Position numbers and translations under genes: made by a program. Below the pieces are notes generated by a model. That model worked only from the letters and a program-made list of their open reading frames with translations, did no database searches and was not told the DNA's origin. This document shows positions 53,183 through 61,901 of a stretch of DNA of 64,000 nucleotides, one piece after another (the stretch's first letter is position 1; every line of letters begins with the position of its first letter). The DNA is from CAMDKS01 sp044375465 (GTDB lineage Bacteria; Bdellovibrionota_B; Oligoflexia; Oligoflexales; RGVZ01): assembly GCA_044375465.1 (NCBI GenBank), contig JBILMN010000003.1:1-64000 (forward strand), in the 5' to 3' direction.

Positions 53183-53893
53183 ATGCCTGTTCGATCGCAT
53201 GATATTTTTGCTGACGTCGTGTCCTCGTTTCACAATGACTGTAATGCTTACGTCGCAAAATTCGTTGATGCTCAGACGACAGGATCATTGCCAATCGCGA
53301 TGGGGCCCGCTTTGCGTGATTTTCCCGGACAGTGGCGCCATAAATTTACCGCCGTCGACGGCGATAAAAATTCGCTTCCGCTCATCGTTGAAATCGGTTG
53401 TCATACAGGTCATACCATTTGTGATATGGCTCAACGACACCCAGAGGCCTTGTTTGTCGGTGTGGACATCACGTTTAAGCGTGTTGTACAAACGGCTGAA
53501 AGGGCGAGAGATCTGGGGATCAAAAATATTTTTGCGGTTTTAGCTAACGCTAAAGGCCTGCGAGATCTATTTCAGCCTGGGGAGGTGTCGGGATTTGTGA
53601 CGTTTTTTCCCGACCCTTGGAAAAAGAAAAAACATGCTCACCATCGGCTCTACTCCCCAACATTTTGTGACACCGCCTGGAGCCAACTAAGACCCGGCGG
53701 ATTTCTTTGGCTAAAAACGGATCAGATGCCTTATTTTTCTGATGCCTGCATCTGCGCGGAGAACGCCGGATTTGTGGAAACAACAGCAGTCCCAGTTTTT
53801 GCCGAAGGGGATTTCTCCAGCTTTTTCTTACGCCGTTTCGAATTGATGGGTCAGCCTTGGTACGGACGAAAATGGGTCAAACTTCAATCCTGA
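53183..53893 (+). CDS. trmB: tRNA (guanine-N7-)-methyltransferase
   Basis: A 236-residue SAM methyltransferase. It has IVEIGCHTGHTICDMA (motif I; usually EIGFGxG), FVGVDITFKRVVQ, and the TrmB hallmark FPDPWKKKKHAHHRL, followed by LRPGGFLWLKTDQ. It makes m7G46 in tRNAs. GGAGGAG lies just upstream of ATG 53183; the longer frame from 53075 overlaps rnpB and is rejected. Confidence 0.88.
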   Translation: MPVRSHDIFADVVSSFHNDCNAYVAKFVDAQTTGSLPIAMGPALRDFPGQWRHKFTAVDGDKNSLPLIVEIGCHTGHTICDMAQRHPEALFVGVDITFKRVVQTAERARDLGIKNIFAVLANAKGLRDLFQPGEVSGFVTFFPDPWKKKKHAHHRLYSPTFCDTAWSQLRPGGFLWLKTDQMPYFSDACICAENAGFVETTAVPVFAEGDFSSFFLRRFELMGQPWYGRKWVKLQS

Positions 53894-54037
53894 GATTGAA
53901 TTGTTAGCCGGGTTTCGTGACGCCCCTGCGCCAGCCATGGTAGAATGAAAGAGTATTTAGATGACATATTGGCAGGTCGCATGCTGTCGACCGCGCCGCC
54001 CAAAAAGATCTATTTGAGTTGAGGATGACTGGTTGTT

Positions 54038-54346
54038 ATGAGCCATGAACCAAAAGTCAGAGTCATTGGTGCAAAGAAAGCCTCTTCCGCGCTGACCATT
54101 GAGACCTTGGTCAACTTTGCTGAACGGGTCATACGCACGGACAAAGATGCAGCACTCAAAGCACAAAATTCTGCATCAGATCTGATGGCGCCATCCAATG
54201 ACCGTCCTGCAGCTGAGCGCAAATCACCGCGGATCAGCGCACTGAGTGAGCTTAGTCAACGCTCAGGCTGCATAAAAATCAAGAACGACGACCAAACCGA
54301 CGAATCGTCCGAAAAACTGATTAAATTCACCCGCAAAGCTGATTGA
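54038..54346 (+). CDS. Small basic hypothetical protein
   Basis: A 102-residue, charged, probably partly disordered protein beginning MSHEPKVRVIGAKKASSALTI. No signal peptide or membrane segment. The ribosome binding site is poor (GAGGATG about 15 bases upstream). It ends just before ybeY and could be cotranscribed. A weak -24/-12 look-alike (TGGCAGGTCGCATGCT) lies near 53970. No family is recognised. Confidence 0.5.
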   Translation: MSHEPKVRVIGAKKASSALTIETLVNFAERVIRTDKDAALKAQNSASDLMAPSNDRPAAERKSPRISALSELSQRSGCIKIKNDDQTDESSEKLIKFTRKAD

Positions 54347-54366
54347 CTCGAAGGTTAAAGCGCATC

Positions 54367-54921
54367 GTGACTCTAGCCATCAAAAAAATCGATTGTGTCC
54401 ACGTAACCAACAACCAAAGGTCCTTTGCGGTCAACCGCGGCAAAGTCGCAATCATTGCCAATGAAATCGCACGACGGCTAGGTGTAAACCACTACGAGAT
54501 CTGCCTGCGATTTGTCAGCCCAAAGACCATGCGTTCACTCAACCGCCAATACCGTGATAAAGACAAATCCACAGATGTCTTGTCGTTTCCGCAGTATGAG
54601 TGGAAAAGGCCCCTCAAAGTCAGACCACAGCCGCCACCGTCCCGGCCCATTTTGAACCCGTTGCCCCTGGGTGACGTCGTGATTTCGACGCAGGATGCCT
54701 CAGCCAACGCAAGAGAGTCCGGTCACGACTTGAGTAAGGAGATTTGCTTCCTGATCATCCACGGGATTTTGCACCTTGTTGGTCATGATCATATGAAACC
54801 AGCCGAAAAAAAACGCATGTTTGCCGAGCAGCGCAAACTCATGCGCCTTTTCTCCGCCACCAAGACCAGACCCGCCGCCTGGAAGGGGTGCATCACTCAA
54901 AAAAGGAAATCAAAGTCCTGA
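54367..54921 (+). CDS. ybeY: Endoribonuclease YbeY
   Basis: A 184-residue protein with the zinc-binding YbeY motif HGILHLVGHDH and the upstream STDVLSFP and LGDVVIS blocks. It acts in 16S rRNA 3' end maturation and ribosome quality control. Between the last two blocks there is an extra basic, Pro-rich stretch of about 25 residues. The start is taken as GTG 54367; TTG 54343 overlaps the previous stop. The CorC/HlyC gene follows after three bases, a common arrangement. Confidence 0.92.
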   Translation: MTLAIKKIDCVHVTNNQRSFAVNRGKVAIIANEIARRLGVNHYEICLRFVSPKTMRSLNRQYRDKDKSTDVLSFPQYEWKRPLKVRPQPPPSRPILNPLPLGDVVISTQDASANARESGHDLSKEICFLIIHGILHLVGHDHMKPAEKKRMFAEQRKLMRLFSATKTRPAAWKGCITQKRKSKS

Positions 54922-54924
54922 ACT

Positions 54925-56235
54925 ATGGATAAACTCTTTGAAAATGACACGGTATCGGTTATCGGATTTATCGCCTGCGGCGTCATCTCGGCGTTGTTTT
55001 CTGGCGCTGAAACCGCCATTACCGGGCTCGGCTCGTTGAAAGCAAAACATATCCTGGATACGCGCGGAGAAAAAGCTAAAGAATTGAACCTTTGGCTCAA
55101 TCACCCGAGCCGTGTGTTGACGACGATTCTTCTGTTCAATACTGCGGTTAACATTCTCGCATCAGCGATCGCGACCGAATACGCCAACCGTTATTACGCC
55201 GATAAGGGATTGGCGATCGCCACAGGTTTTACGACCTTGGTGGTATTGATCGCTTGTGAAATTATCCCAAAGACCATTGGTAAAATTTATACCGAGGTCC
55301 TCGCGGTTCCGTCGATGAAATTTGTCTACCTCTTTTATCGCCTCACGTACCCGCTGGTGCTTGGACTGAGCTACATCGCCTCATCCCTGATCCAGGCATT
55401 TGGTGGTGGCAAACATCAGCCGGGTCCTCAAATCACAGAAGAGGAGCTTGAGTTCCTGGTGAATGTTGGCGAAAAAGCCGGGGTGTTTGAAGAGACAAAA
55501 CAGGACATGATTTCCGGAGTTTTTGAATTTGATGAAATCAAGGTCCGCGAGATTATGACCCCTCGCACGGACATGACCGCCATTGAACTCAAAACACCTC
55601 TCAGAGAGGCTGTGAAGCTGGCTTATGAGAGTGGTCACGCGCGGATTCCTGTTTACGATGACCGCATTGATAATGTCGTGGGGATCCTTTTGGCAAAAGA
55701 CCTGCTGCAGTTTGCGATGATCCCGGAAAAACTCCAAACGCTCAAAATTCATCACATTATGCGCAAAGCCCGCCAGGTTCCTGAATCAAAATTGATCATG
55801 GATGTTTTTAAAGAACTGAAGCGCACGAAAACACACATGGCGATTGTGATCGACGAATACGGCGGCACCGCGGGATTAATCACATTGGAAGATATGCTTG
55901 AAGAAATCGTCGGCGAGATTCAAGACGAACATGACGAGGAGCTCGCCAAAGTCATTGAGGTCAGCCCTGGGATTTATGACGTGCTTGGGCAAATGAACCT
56001 CGATGAATTTCTTGACTTCTTTGATATCGAACCGTCCCAGATTCACGCCGAGAGCGAACAAGACGCCGAAACTGTCGCTGGTTATATGATTCAGGTGATT
56101 GGAGACCTGCCAAAGGTCGGGCAATCGACGACGATCGGACCTCTGACCTGTGAGGTCTCACAAGTCAGTCGCCACCGCATTGAGCGAGTGCGGGTTCACA
56201 AAACCATTGAACCTGCACCGGACACCCAAAATTAG
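54925..56235 (+). CDS. CNNM/CorC-HlyC transporter-like protein (DUF21, CBS pair, CorC domain)
   Basis: 436 residues. An N-terminal DUF21 membrane domain (FIACGVISALFSGAETAI; TLVVLIACEIIPKTIGK) is followed by a CBS pair (REIMTPRTDMTAI; HIMRKARQVPES) with VIDEYGGTAGLITLEDMLEEIVGEI, and a C-terminal CorC_HlyC domain. Members are linked to magnesium or cobalt transport and often labelled hemolysins. It is the last gene of the ybeY operon. Confidence 0.9.
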   Translation: MDKLFENDTVSVIGFIACGVISALFSGAETAITGLGSLKAKHILDTRGEKAKELNLWLNHPSRVLTTILLFNTAVNILASAIATEYANRYYADKGLAIATGFTTLVVLIACEIIPKTIGKIYTEVLAVPSMKFVYLFYRLTYPLVLGLSYIASSLIQAFGGGKHQPGPQITEEELEFLVNVGEKAGVFEETKQDMISGVFEFDEIKVREIMTPRTDMTAIELKTPLREAVKLAYESGHARIPVYDDRIDNVVGILLAKDLLQFAMIPEKLQTLKIHHIMRKARQVPESKLIMDVFKELKRTKTHMAIVIDEYGGTAGLITLEDMLEEIVGEIQDEHDEELAKVIEVSPGIYDVLGQMNLDEFLDFFDIEPSQIHAESEQDAETVAGYMIQVIGDLPKVGQSTTIGPLTCEVSQVSRHRIERVRVHKTIEPAPDTQN

Positions 56236-56255
56236 CGAGATCTGTTCTTAACAGT

Positions 56256-57278
56256 TTAGACTTGTACCGAGAAAATTGGCGGCTCAAGACCCCGCCGCAT
56301 CGCGGTGACGCGGGATGCAGCGTCCGCAAGCCGTGAGGCAAACACTTGACTTTTGCGCGCTTCAGCCCGGAGCGCATCGAGAGCGGCCATGCAGCGTTCG
56401 AGTCCCTGACACACAAGAAGGGCATCACACCCTGCGGCCATGGCGTCAACCAAGGCGATTTTCCAATCAGCGATATCTTGTGGCAGCGCCCCCATATTCA
56501 TGTCGTCACTGACGACGACTCCGCGAAACCCGAGCCTGAGTCGCAACCAATCCATAATGATCACTCTGGAACGGCTCGCCTCTTGGTCGCTCAGAACCGG
56601 GAAAATGGAGTGCGAGATCATCACCATATGACTCTTTTGCGCCAGAGCCTTGAATGGCACCAGTTCGCGATTGAGAAGTGTTTGCAGGTTGATATTGATG
56701 GCGGCAGATCCCACATGGGTATCCACACGAGCATCACCTTGTCCGGGAAAGTGCTTTAAGCAGCCCATCACACGTTCCGACTGCAGACCCGCCAAAAAAG
56801 CCTCTGCGCGTTTGGTCACGTCTTCAGCGGTCAGGCCAAAGCAGCGATCGCCGATCGCATGATTCGTCGGTTCAGAAAGAATATCAACCACAGGTGCGAA
56901 ATTGACATTCACCCCTACGGATTTCAGCGCGGCACCAACTTCCTGGCCGTATGCACGGATACGCTTGAGAGACGAATCGTCGACATGCCCTCCCTCTAGG
57001 CGCATTGCCGGACCGCGATTTGGAAAGGTGGCCGGAAAGCGCGCAACACGCCCTCCCTCTTGATCCACCGCGATGATTAACGGGGGATCGCCAGGAGGTC
57101 TGGTTTCCTGGAGTTTTTGGTTAAGAATCGCTACGCCCCGATAAAGCTGCTGCGGAATGTTGCGCCGAAAAAGCGTGACCCCAGCCGGTGACTCTTCCCT
57201 GAAGAATCGATCCTCATCCGGGGTCAGTTCAAGGCCCTCCACAGCTGCCACGAGAACAGCGCTGGCCGCGTCTTTCAT
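56256..57278 (-). CDS. nagZ: Beta-N-acetylhexosaminidase NagZ (GH3)
   Basis: A 340-residue cytoplasmic GH3 enzyme with VDQEGGRVARFP, NFAPVVDI, CLKHFPGQGDARVDTH (substrate and acid-base His-Asp loop) and the catalytic nucleophile Asp in VVVSDDMNMGAL. It cleaves GlcNAc-anhydroMurNAc from peptidoglycan recycling. It starts three bases after the khpA stop. No ampG or amiD is near. Confidence 0.92.
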   Translation of the reverse strand: MKDAASAVLVAAVEGLELTPDEDRFFREESPAGVTLFRRNIPQQLYRGVAILNQKLQETRPPGDPPLIIAVDQEGGRVARFPATFPNRGPAMRLEGGHVDDSSLKRIRAYGQEVGAALKSVGVNVNFAPVVDILSEPTNHAIGDRCFGLTAEDVTKRAEAFLAGLQSERVMGCLKHFPGQGDARVDTHVGSAAININLQTLLNRELVPFKALAQKSHMVMISHSIFPVLSDQEASRSRVIIMDWLRLRLGFRGVVVSDDMNMGALPQDIADWKIALVDAMAAGCDALLVCQGLERCMAALDALRAEARKSQVFASRLADAASRVTAMRRGLEPPIFSVQV

Positions 57279-57281
57279 GAA

Positions 57282-57539
57282 CTACTCGTCAATGATCTGG
57301 AGAATGTAGCGTTTGTTCACTTTAGCAGCGGCGCAATTCAAAATCGTCCGGATGGCATCAGCCGTCCGACCTTGGCGACCAATGACCTTACCGATATCTT
57401 CTTTGGCGACTTTGAGCTCAATGATGTTTGTCTGGTTTCCAGCGACTTCGGAGATTTCAATTTTTCCGACCTCATCGACTAAAGCCTTGGCGACAAACTC
57501 AACCAAGTCTTTCATTTGCGTATCATTTGTTGATGACAT
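57282..57539 (-). CDS. khpA: KH-domain RNA-binding protein KhpA
   Basis: An 85-residue protein made almost wholly of one KH domain: LVEFVAKALVDEVGKIEI, then the GxxG loop in IGKVIGRQGRTADAIRTIL. This is the KhpA/YlqC family, which binds RNA broadly, usually with KhpB. AAGGTGG supports ATG 57539; the family's usual start MKDLVEF is at residue 9. Its pairing with nagZ is unusual; khpA is commonly near rpsP and ffh. Confidence 0.88.
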   Translation of the reverse strand: MSSTNDTQMKDLVEFVAKALVDEVGKIEISEVAGNQTNIIELKVAKEDIGKVIGRQGRTADAIRTILNCAAAKVNKRYILQIIDE

Positions 57540-57641
57540 TTCAGATCCACCTTGCAGTATCAGTTCAGATTAAGAGCTTCAGATATACAGACTCTCTTTA
57601 AGTCTATACAATTATTGTTTCATTGCAAAGGAGGACTTTCC

Positions 57642-58079
57642 ATGGCTGAGCTTGAAACAACGCACATCTTTAAGGGGCATATTAATAAAGTCTTTGCGGC
57701 CCTTGGACAATATCAGCGCTATCCTGAGTTTATTCCCGGTGTTACCGGCATTCAGGTCCTCCCTCCACCGGCGGGCAGTCAGGCCAAGTGCCTCGTGCGC
57801 TATGAAATCAATATTGTGAAGACTTTTTTTTACACGATTGAAATGTTTGATAATGGCAAGGACCGCATCTGGTGGAAGATGACTGACAGCAATCTTATGA
57901 AAAAAAATGACGGTGAATGGTCTCTTTCTGACAGAAACGGCTCAGAAACCAACGCCACCTATAAACTCGATGTGGCGTTCAAAGGACTTGTTCCATCCAT
58001 GATCACAGACCAGGTCGCCAAAGCTAACCTTCCTGGTATGTTCGCGGGCTTCCAAAAACTTATCGATACGCTGGCCTGA
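57642..58079 (+). CDS. SRPBCC (RatA/Coq10-like) protein
   Basis: A 145-residue START-like fold: THIFKGHINKVFAALGQYQRYPEFIPGV at the start, IVKTFFYTIEMFDNGKDRIWWKM in the middle, and a C-terminal long helix (MFAGFQKLIDTLA). Members bind hydrophobic ligands such as quinones or inhibit ribosome association. AAAGGAGG lies just upstream of ATG 57642. It overlaps the convergent gene by 20 bp. Confidence 0.82.
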   Translation: MAELETTHIFKGHINKVFAALGQYQRYPEFIPGVTGIQVLPPPAGSQAKCLVRYEINIVKTFFYTIEMFDNGKDRIWWKMTDSNLMKKNDGEWSLSDRNGSETNATYKLDVAFKGLVPSMITDQVAKANLPGMFAGFQKLIDTLA

Positions 58080-58581
58080 CGAAGGTTAGATCGGACCAGT
58101 CCACAATAAATGGAACCCCCTCGGCTTCCCGAATCTGGGGGTAATCATCCAACACCAGTCCTGCCTGACCAAGTGCTTTTGCGGTTTCATGCAGTAGCGT
58201 GTTCACAGCTTTGGCACCCTGCCTTGAGACGACCTGACCTTTGGGCATCACGATCGCCATGAGCCCATGCTGCTGCAGGATATCCATGGGCGGGACCAGG
58301 ACCGCCTGTTCCAAAGACTTGGCAAGCGTCATCGCCTCGCTCCAACGCCGCAAAGCAGCATCACCAAGCTTGTGAAATGACCCCTTCGCAATGCTGACAG
58401 CGAGGTGGATGGGCGTCGCAGCCACCTCAAAGCTCTGGAAGTGGCTTCCCTCGCCTAAAAAACCAGGCAAATTGCGTCGCTCTGTCTCTGAGAGTGCAGC
58501 GACCCGGGCCAAAAAACCGCTGATCTTGGCGTTGTCATAGGCCTGATAAAATAATGATTTTAATTCTGATTCTGTTCTCAC
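58060..58581 (-). CDS. Hypothetical protein
   Basis: A 173-residue soluble protein without recognised motifs; mixed helix and strand (AVLVPPMDILQQHGLMAIVMPKGQVV) and an Ala-rich helix. GTG 58581 with GGGGG four bases upstream is preferred; TTG 58605 is the alternative. Its end overlaps the SRPBCC gene tail to tail by 20 bp. Confidence 0.6.
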   Translation of the reverse strand: MRTESELKSLFYQAYDNAKISGFLARVAALSETERRNLPGFLGEGSHFQSFEVAATPIHLAVSIAKGSFHKLGDAALRRWSEAMTLAKSLEQAVLVPPMDILQQHGLMAIVMPKGQVVSRQGAKAVNTLLHETAKALGQAGLVLDDYPQIREAEGVPFIVDWSDLTFVRPAYR

Positions 58582-58845
58582 ATGACCCCCACAATAAACC
58601 GTCAAAACCCACTGCTAGTAGTATCGCACGAATCACAACATTGCTGGTAGAACGCCCCGATGGCAAACGTGGCCATGGAGCGGCCTCGTTGATCCAGACG
58701 GTCCGCCCTTGCGTTTAAAATCTAGACAGTTTGTCCATGAGCCTTACAGGGTCCTACACGAAAGCGCCCTCTGATTTTGACTTTAATCAGCTAATATCAT
58801 TAGATTATTTTTGGATATTTAGACAAAGGTCCAAAGCGCCTCTTG

Positions 58846-58861
58846 TGGCATACCCCTTGCT
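58846..58861 (+). promoter_or_regulatory. Sigma-54 (-24/-12) promoter
   Basis: TGGCATACCCCTTGCT matches TGGCAY-N5-TTGCW completely, with GG-N10-GC spacing, 69 bp before ATG 58930. It lies in a 348-bp gene-free stretch (58582-58929) that shows no other feature apart from A/T-rich sequence around 58780-58830, where an activator or IHF could bind. Confidence 0.75.
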
Positions 58862-58929
58862 TCGTGTACGGTGAGGGGCGTTACACCCTCAAGCTGAAGC
58901 TCTTAGAACTGCTGAAAGTGGAGGATTCC

Positions 58930-59145
58930 ATGCAAAACCAGACTGAAAATTCCAAACTGGTCTCGCTCTTTGGTAACAGCAAAGAGACGCCCGCCAAAGA
59001 AGGCTCTGAATCCAGCAATAAAGATGGATCTGGCATCGGTTTTTTTGATGCCATGAAGCGAAACCTGGACAACGAAGAACGCCTTCGCAAAGAACGACTT
59101 AAAGCCAATCAGTCCGTCCTGAAATCCTACCGCATCAAAAACTGA
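58930..59145 (+). CDS. Small hydrophilic protein under a sigma-54 promoter
   Basis: A 71-residue, highly charged protein: Ser/Lys/Glu-rich first half (NSKETPAKEGSESSNKDG), then GIGFFDAMKRNLDNEERLRKERLK, a likely amphipathic helix. GTGGAGG before ATG 58930 is a good ribosome binding site. No family is recognised. Position behind the -24/-12 promoter suggests induced expression. Confidence 0.65.
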   Translation: MQNQTENSKLVSLFGNSKETPAKEGSESSNKDGSGIGFFDAMKRNLDNEERLRKERLKANQSVLKSYRIKN

Positions 59146-59250
59146 TTTTTAGACCCGCCATCTTCATGATGGTACCTCGTTGATCATTGCTTTTGCTGTC
59201 GCTGCTGTTCTTATTTGTTGTACCACCCGCTGCTGTAGAGGATCTCTCCC

Positions 59251-59547
59251 ATGTCCACCAACCACACCCCGTCTCAAGAAACACAAAAAACAAAAGTCCT
59301 CGACTTCACCGCTTTCAAGAAAAAGCAGGCGGTCAATCAGGAGGTCGCTCGTGGACGTAAACCCTTATATATCAACCATGATGAAGGGCGCGTGTCGGGT
59401 ACTGCCGCCAGCGCGACAGCCCCATCAGCCGGAGAAGATTTTGGCGACCGTTTGCAAAAGATACGCGCAAGCCTTGACCGCATTAACAATCTGATGGCTG
59501 ACCTCAAAAAACTCTCAGCCCACCGCGATCAGTCAAAACCTCACTAA
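59251..59547 (+). CDS. Small hydrophilic protein; 3' end duplicated downstream
   Basis: A 98-residue charged protein with KVLDFTAFKKKQAV near the start and a C-terminal amphipathic helix (LQKIRASLDRINNLMADLKKL). It may be cotranscribed with the gene at 58930; a small CCATC/GATGG hairpin lies between. The last 27 codons recur downstream as part of a 98-bp direct repeat inside a REP-like array. Confidence 0.6.
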   Translation: MSTNHTPSQETQKTKVLDFTAFKKKQAVNQEVARGRKPLYINHDEGRVSGTAASATAPSAGEDFGDRLQKIRASLDRINNLMADLKKLSAHRDQSKPH

Positions 59548-59564
59548 GCCCGCTGTTTAAATGG
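59467..59564 (+). repeat. 98-bp direct repeat, copy 1 (end of the 59251 gene)
   Basis: Runs from GCAAGCCTTGACCG inside the gene through its stop codon to GCTGTTTAAATGG in the array. Copy 2 is 161 bp further on; the copies appear identical by eye. Confidence 0.9.
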
Positions 59565-59776
59565 ATTTAAATGGGGACACCCGTTTAAATGGGGACACCC
59601 GACTGTCCCCATTTAACCGCATTTAATGCAAGCCTTGACCGCATTAACAATCTGATGGCTGACCTCAAAAAACTCTCAGCCCACCGCGATCAGTCAAAAC
59701 CTCACTAAGCCCGCTGTTTAAATGGGGACATTTAAATGGGGACAGTCGGGTGTCCCCATCGGGTGTCCCCATTTAA
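59554..59776. repeat. REP-like palindromic array
   Basis: Several TTTAAATGGGGACA units, alone, in tandem (18-bp copies at 59566-59583 and 59584-59601) and as inverted pairs. The pair TTAAATGGGGACA/TGTCCCCATTTAA at 59585-59616 is a perfect 13-bp stem. A second cluster at 59717-59776 is its mirror image. Similar GGGGACA palindromes are known around REP-associated transposase genes; no transposase is in the window. The final TTAA supplies the hpt stop codon. Confidence 0.8.
59628..59725 (+). repeat. 98-bp direct repeat, copy 2
   Basis: A displaced second copy of the gene end, including its stop codon, but with no start. It is bounded on both sides by REP-like palindromes, so it probably arose by recombination or replication slippage between them. 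Confidence 0.9.
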
Positions 59777-60342
59777 CTTGTTTTTACCTGAGCGATGAAC
59801 GGCAATTCACGAAAACGTTGATCAAGATCAAGTCCGTAGCCGATCACAAATTCGCGAGTGATGGCAAATCCAGTGTAGTCAACCTTTACTGGAACCTCGC
59901 GCGCCTCCGGTTTATCCAGTAAGGCGCACAGCCGCAATGATTTCGGCGAACGCTGGGAGAGAATCCTAAGTAGATAATCCAAAGTCCTTCCAGTATCGAC
60001 GATGTCTTCGACCAAAATGACGTTCTTGCCGGCGATGTCTGTCGAGAGATCGTGGGTGATACGCACGGTGCCAGTTGATTGGGTGCCGCTGTAGCTCGAG
60101 CAACCAATAAAATCGACGATCACCGGAGCTTTGATCGATCGCACAAGATCCGCGGTGAACATAAACGCCCCCTTCAGCACGCCAATCACCACCACCGACT
60201 CACCATTGAGGTCCCGAGAGATTGTCTTTCCCAGCTCCTGAACGCGAGCCTTAATGGCGGATTCATCAAACAAAGGTTTATATGAGATCGTGTCAGGATT
60301 TATCGACTCTGACTGGATTGTCTCTGAATGATCACGACTCAT
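59773..60342 (-). CDS. hpt: Hypoxanthine phosphoribosyltransferase
   Basis: A 189-residue type I phosphoribosyltransferase with the PRPP loop VILVEDIVDTGRTL, VIGVLKGAFMF, and the purine-side KVDYTGFAI...FVIGYGLDLDQRFRELPFI. It salvages hypoxanthine and guanine to IMP and GMP. AAAGGAG seven bases upstream selects ATG 60342 over 60363. Its TAA stop lies inside the REP-like array, so the array may have reshaped the gene's last codon. Confidence 0.93.
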   Translation of the reverse strand: MSRDHSETIQSESINPDTISYKPLFDESAIKARVQELGKTISRDLNGESVVVIGVLKGAFMFTADLVRSIKAPVIVDFIGCSSYSGTQSTGTVRITHDLSTDIAGKNVILVEDIVDTGRTLDYLLRILSQRSPKSLRLCALLDKPEAREVPVKVDYTGFAITREFVIGYGLDLDQRFRELPFIAQVKTS

Positions 60343-60395
60343 GCCTAACTCCTTTAAACTCATACTTCGTCATCAGTATCTACCTGCACTCTACC

Positions 60396-61694
60396 TTAAA
60401 TCATTCGCCAAATCAGTGGCTCGACATCGACCTTGGGACCGATTTTGTAAGCCGTCGTGATTTGAGTGGCCACTTGCAGCGCAGACTCCTTGGAGTTCGC
60501 ATGAATCCGGGCGATGATATCGCCGCGGCCGATTTTATCCCCAACACGCTTTAATTCCGAAAGCCCGACGGCTGGATCTATAGTGTCGGTGGATCGCCGA
60601 CGCCCCCCTCCAAGTTCAACAATTGCAAGCCCCAGCTCACGAACGTCACAATCAACAATCACTCCGTTCGACTCGGCTTTGACGTCCCAGATCACTGGAG
60701 CCTGCTTAAACTTCGTGACGTCTTCGATGAAGCTAATGTCTCCGCCCTGTGACTTGATGATTTGCGCAAAGACCTCAAAAGCGCGTCCTGAGGACAGATG
60801 GCCTAACATCCGCTCGCGCACATCGGCTCTGGCGATACTGGGTCTGGCCAGATGCGCCATTTCAACAGCGAGGTCTACCGATAGATCCCTGGTGCTTGAC
60901 GGCCCTTGACCCTGGAGAATTTCCACACACTCAATCACTTCAAGACTGTTGCCGGCGCGGTCTCCCAGCGGACTTCCCATATCAGTCAAGGCGCAGCGGA
61001 TTTTCAAACCTGCAGCTGAGCCCACGGCGGCGATGGACTCAGCCAGAGCCATGGCGTCAGATTTGGCGCGCATAAACGCACCGGAGCCATACTTTACATC
61101 CATCACAAGGCAGCCAATACCTTCGGCTAATTTTTTGCTGAGGATTGAGGCGGTAATCAACGGCACGCTTTCAACGGTATCTGTCACATCGCGCATGGCG
61201 TAGAGCTTTTTATCGAGTGGAGCGATCTCTTCTGTTTGACCCATAAAAAACCCGCCATGATCCCGCAAAAGACGAGCGGACTCCTCAGCGGTCATGAATA
61301 CATTGGTGCCCGAAATCGCCTCAAGCTTGTCCAGGGTTCCTCCGGTATGGCCAAGGCCACGACCAGCAATCATTGGGACCCGCAATCCCTCAAGAACGCA
61401 CAGCGGAAGAATTACAAGGCTTGTTTTATCCCCGACACCGCCAGTGCTGTGCTTATCCACGATCTGCGACTGGTCCCCACCCCAGTGGAGCTTGCGACCC
61501 GAATCGCGCATGGTCAGGGTCAAAGCCGTTGCTTCTTGCCGATCCATCCCCTTTAGAACGATCGCCATCAGCATTGCAGCCACCTGATAGTCGGCGACCT
61601 CGCCCCGCATGAAACCACCAAAAAACCCCTCAATGTCATCGGCAGATAGAGGGTGCCCAAATCGCTTCTTACGAATCACTTCTTGCGGGAGCAT
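60396..61694 (-). CDS. Pyrimidine-nucleoside/thymidine phosphorylase
   Basis: A 432-residue protein with the family signature DKHSTGGVGDKTSLVILPL, MIAGRGLGHTGGTLDKLEAI, and a C-terminal domain of normal length. It cleaves thymidine, and possibly uridine, with phosphate. DeoA and Pdp are hard to separate by eye, so no symbol is given. It lies 54 bp upstream of hpt on the same strand, forming a nucleoside/base salvage pair. Confidence 0.92.
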   Translation of the reverse strand: MLPQEVIRKKRFGHPLSADDIEGFFGGFMRGEVADYQVAAMLMAIVLKGMDRQEATALTLTMRDSGRKLHWGGDQSQIVDKHSTGGVGDKTSLVILPLCVLEGLRVPMIAGRGLGHTGGTLDKLEAISGTNVFMTAEESARLLRDHGGFFMGQTEEIAPLDKKLYAMRDVTDTVESVPLITASILSKKLAEGIGCLVMDVKYGSGAFMRAKSDAMALAESIAAVGSAAGLKIRCALTDMGSPLGDRAGNSLEVIECVEILQGQGPSSTRDLSVDLAVEMAHLARPSIARADVRERMLGHLSSGRAFEVFAQIIKSQGGDISFIEDVTKFKQAPVIWDVKAESNGVIVDCDVRELGLAIVELGGGRRRSTDTIDPAVGLSELKRVGDKIGRGDIIARIHANSKESALQVATQITTAYKIGPKVDVEPLIWRMI

Positions 61695-61755
61695 GTTATG
61701 GAAGTTCCTGAAATGTCTAAAAATTCTTAGAAATTCTAAGAAATCTATTAAAATA

Positions 61756-61785
61756 TTGACAAAATGAGTCCAAATGTTGTATTTT
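61756..61785 (+). promoter_or_regulatory. Sigma-70 promoter
   Basis: TTGACA at 61756-61761, an 18-base spacer, and TATTTT at 61780-61785, about 117 bp ahead of ATG 61902, in the A/T-rich gap between divergent genes. Confidence 0.5.
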
Positions 61786-61901
61786 ACGCCCCTATTTTGG
61801 CCTAGGAAACAAGTTTTTTGCTTTTTTCCAGACGAATGGTCCGTTTGACTGAATTTTGGTCGACGATTTTGACTGATATCGATTCTAATAGGAGGTTTTC
61901 C

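Noticed and set aside
53970..53986. Sigma-54 look-alike TGGCAGGTCGCATGCT before the 54038 gene
   Set aside because: GG-N10-GC spacing is right, but both boxes deviate. A match this weak is expected by chance about twice in a window of this size.
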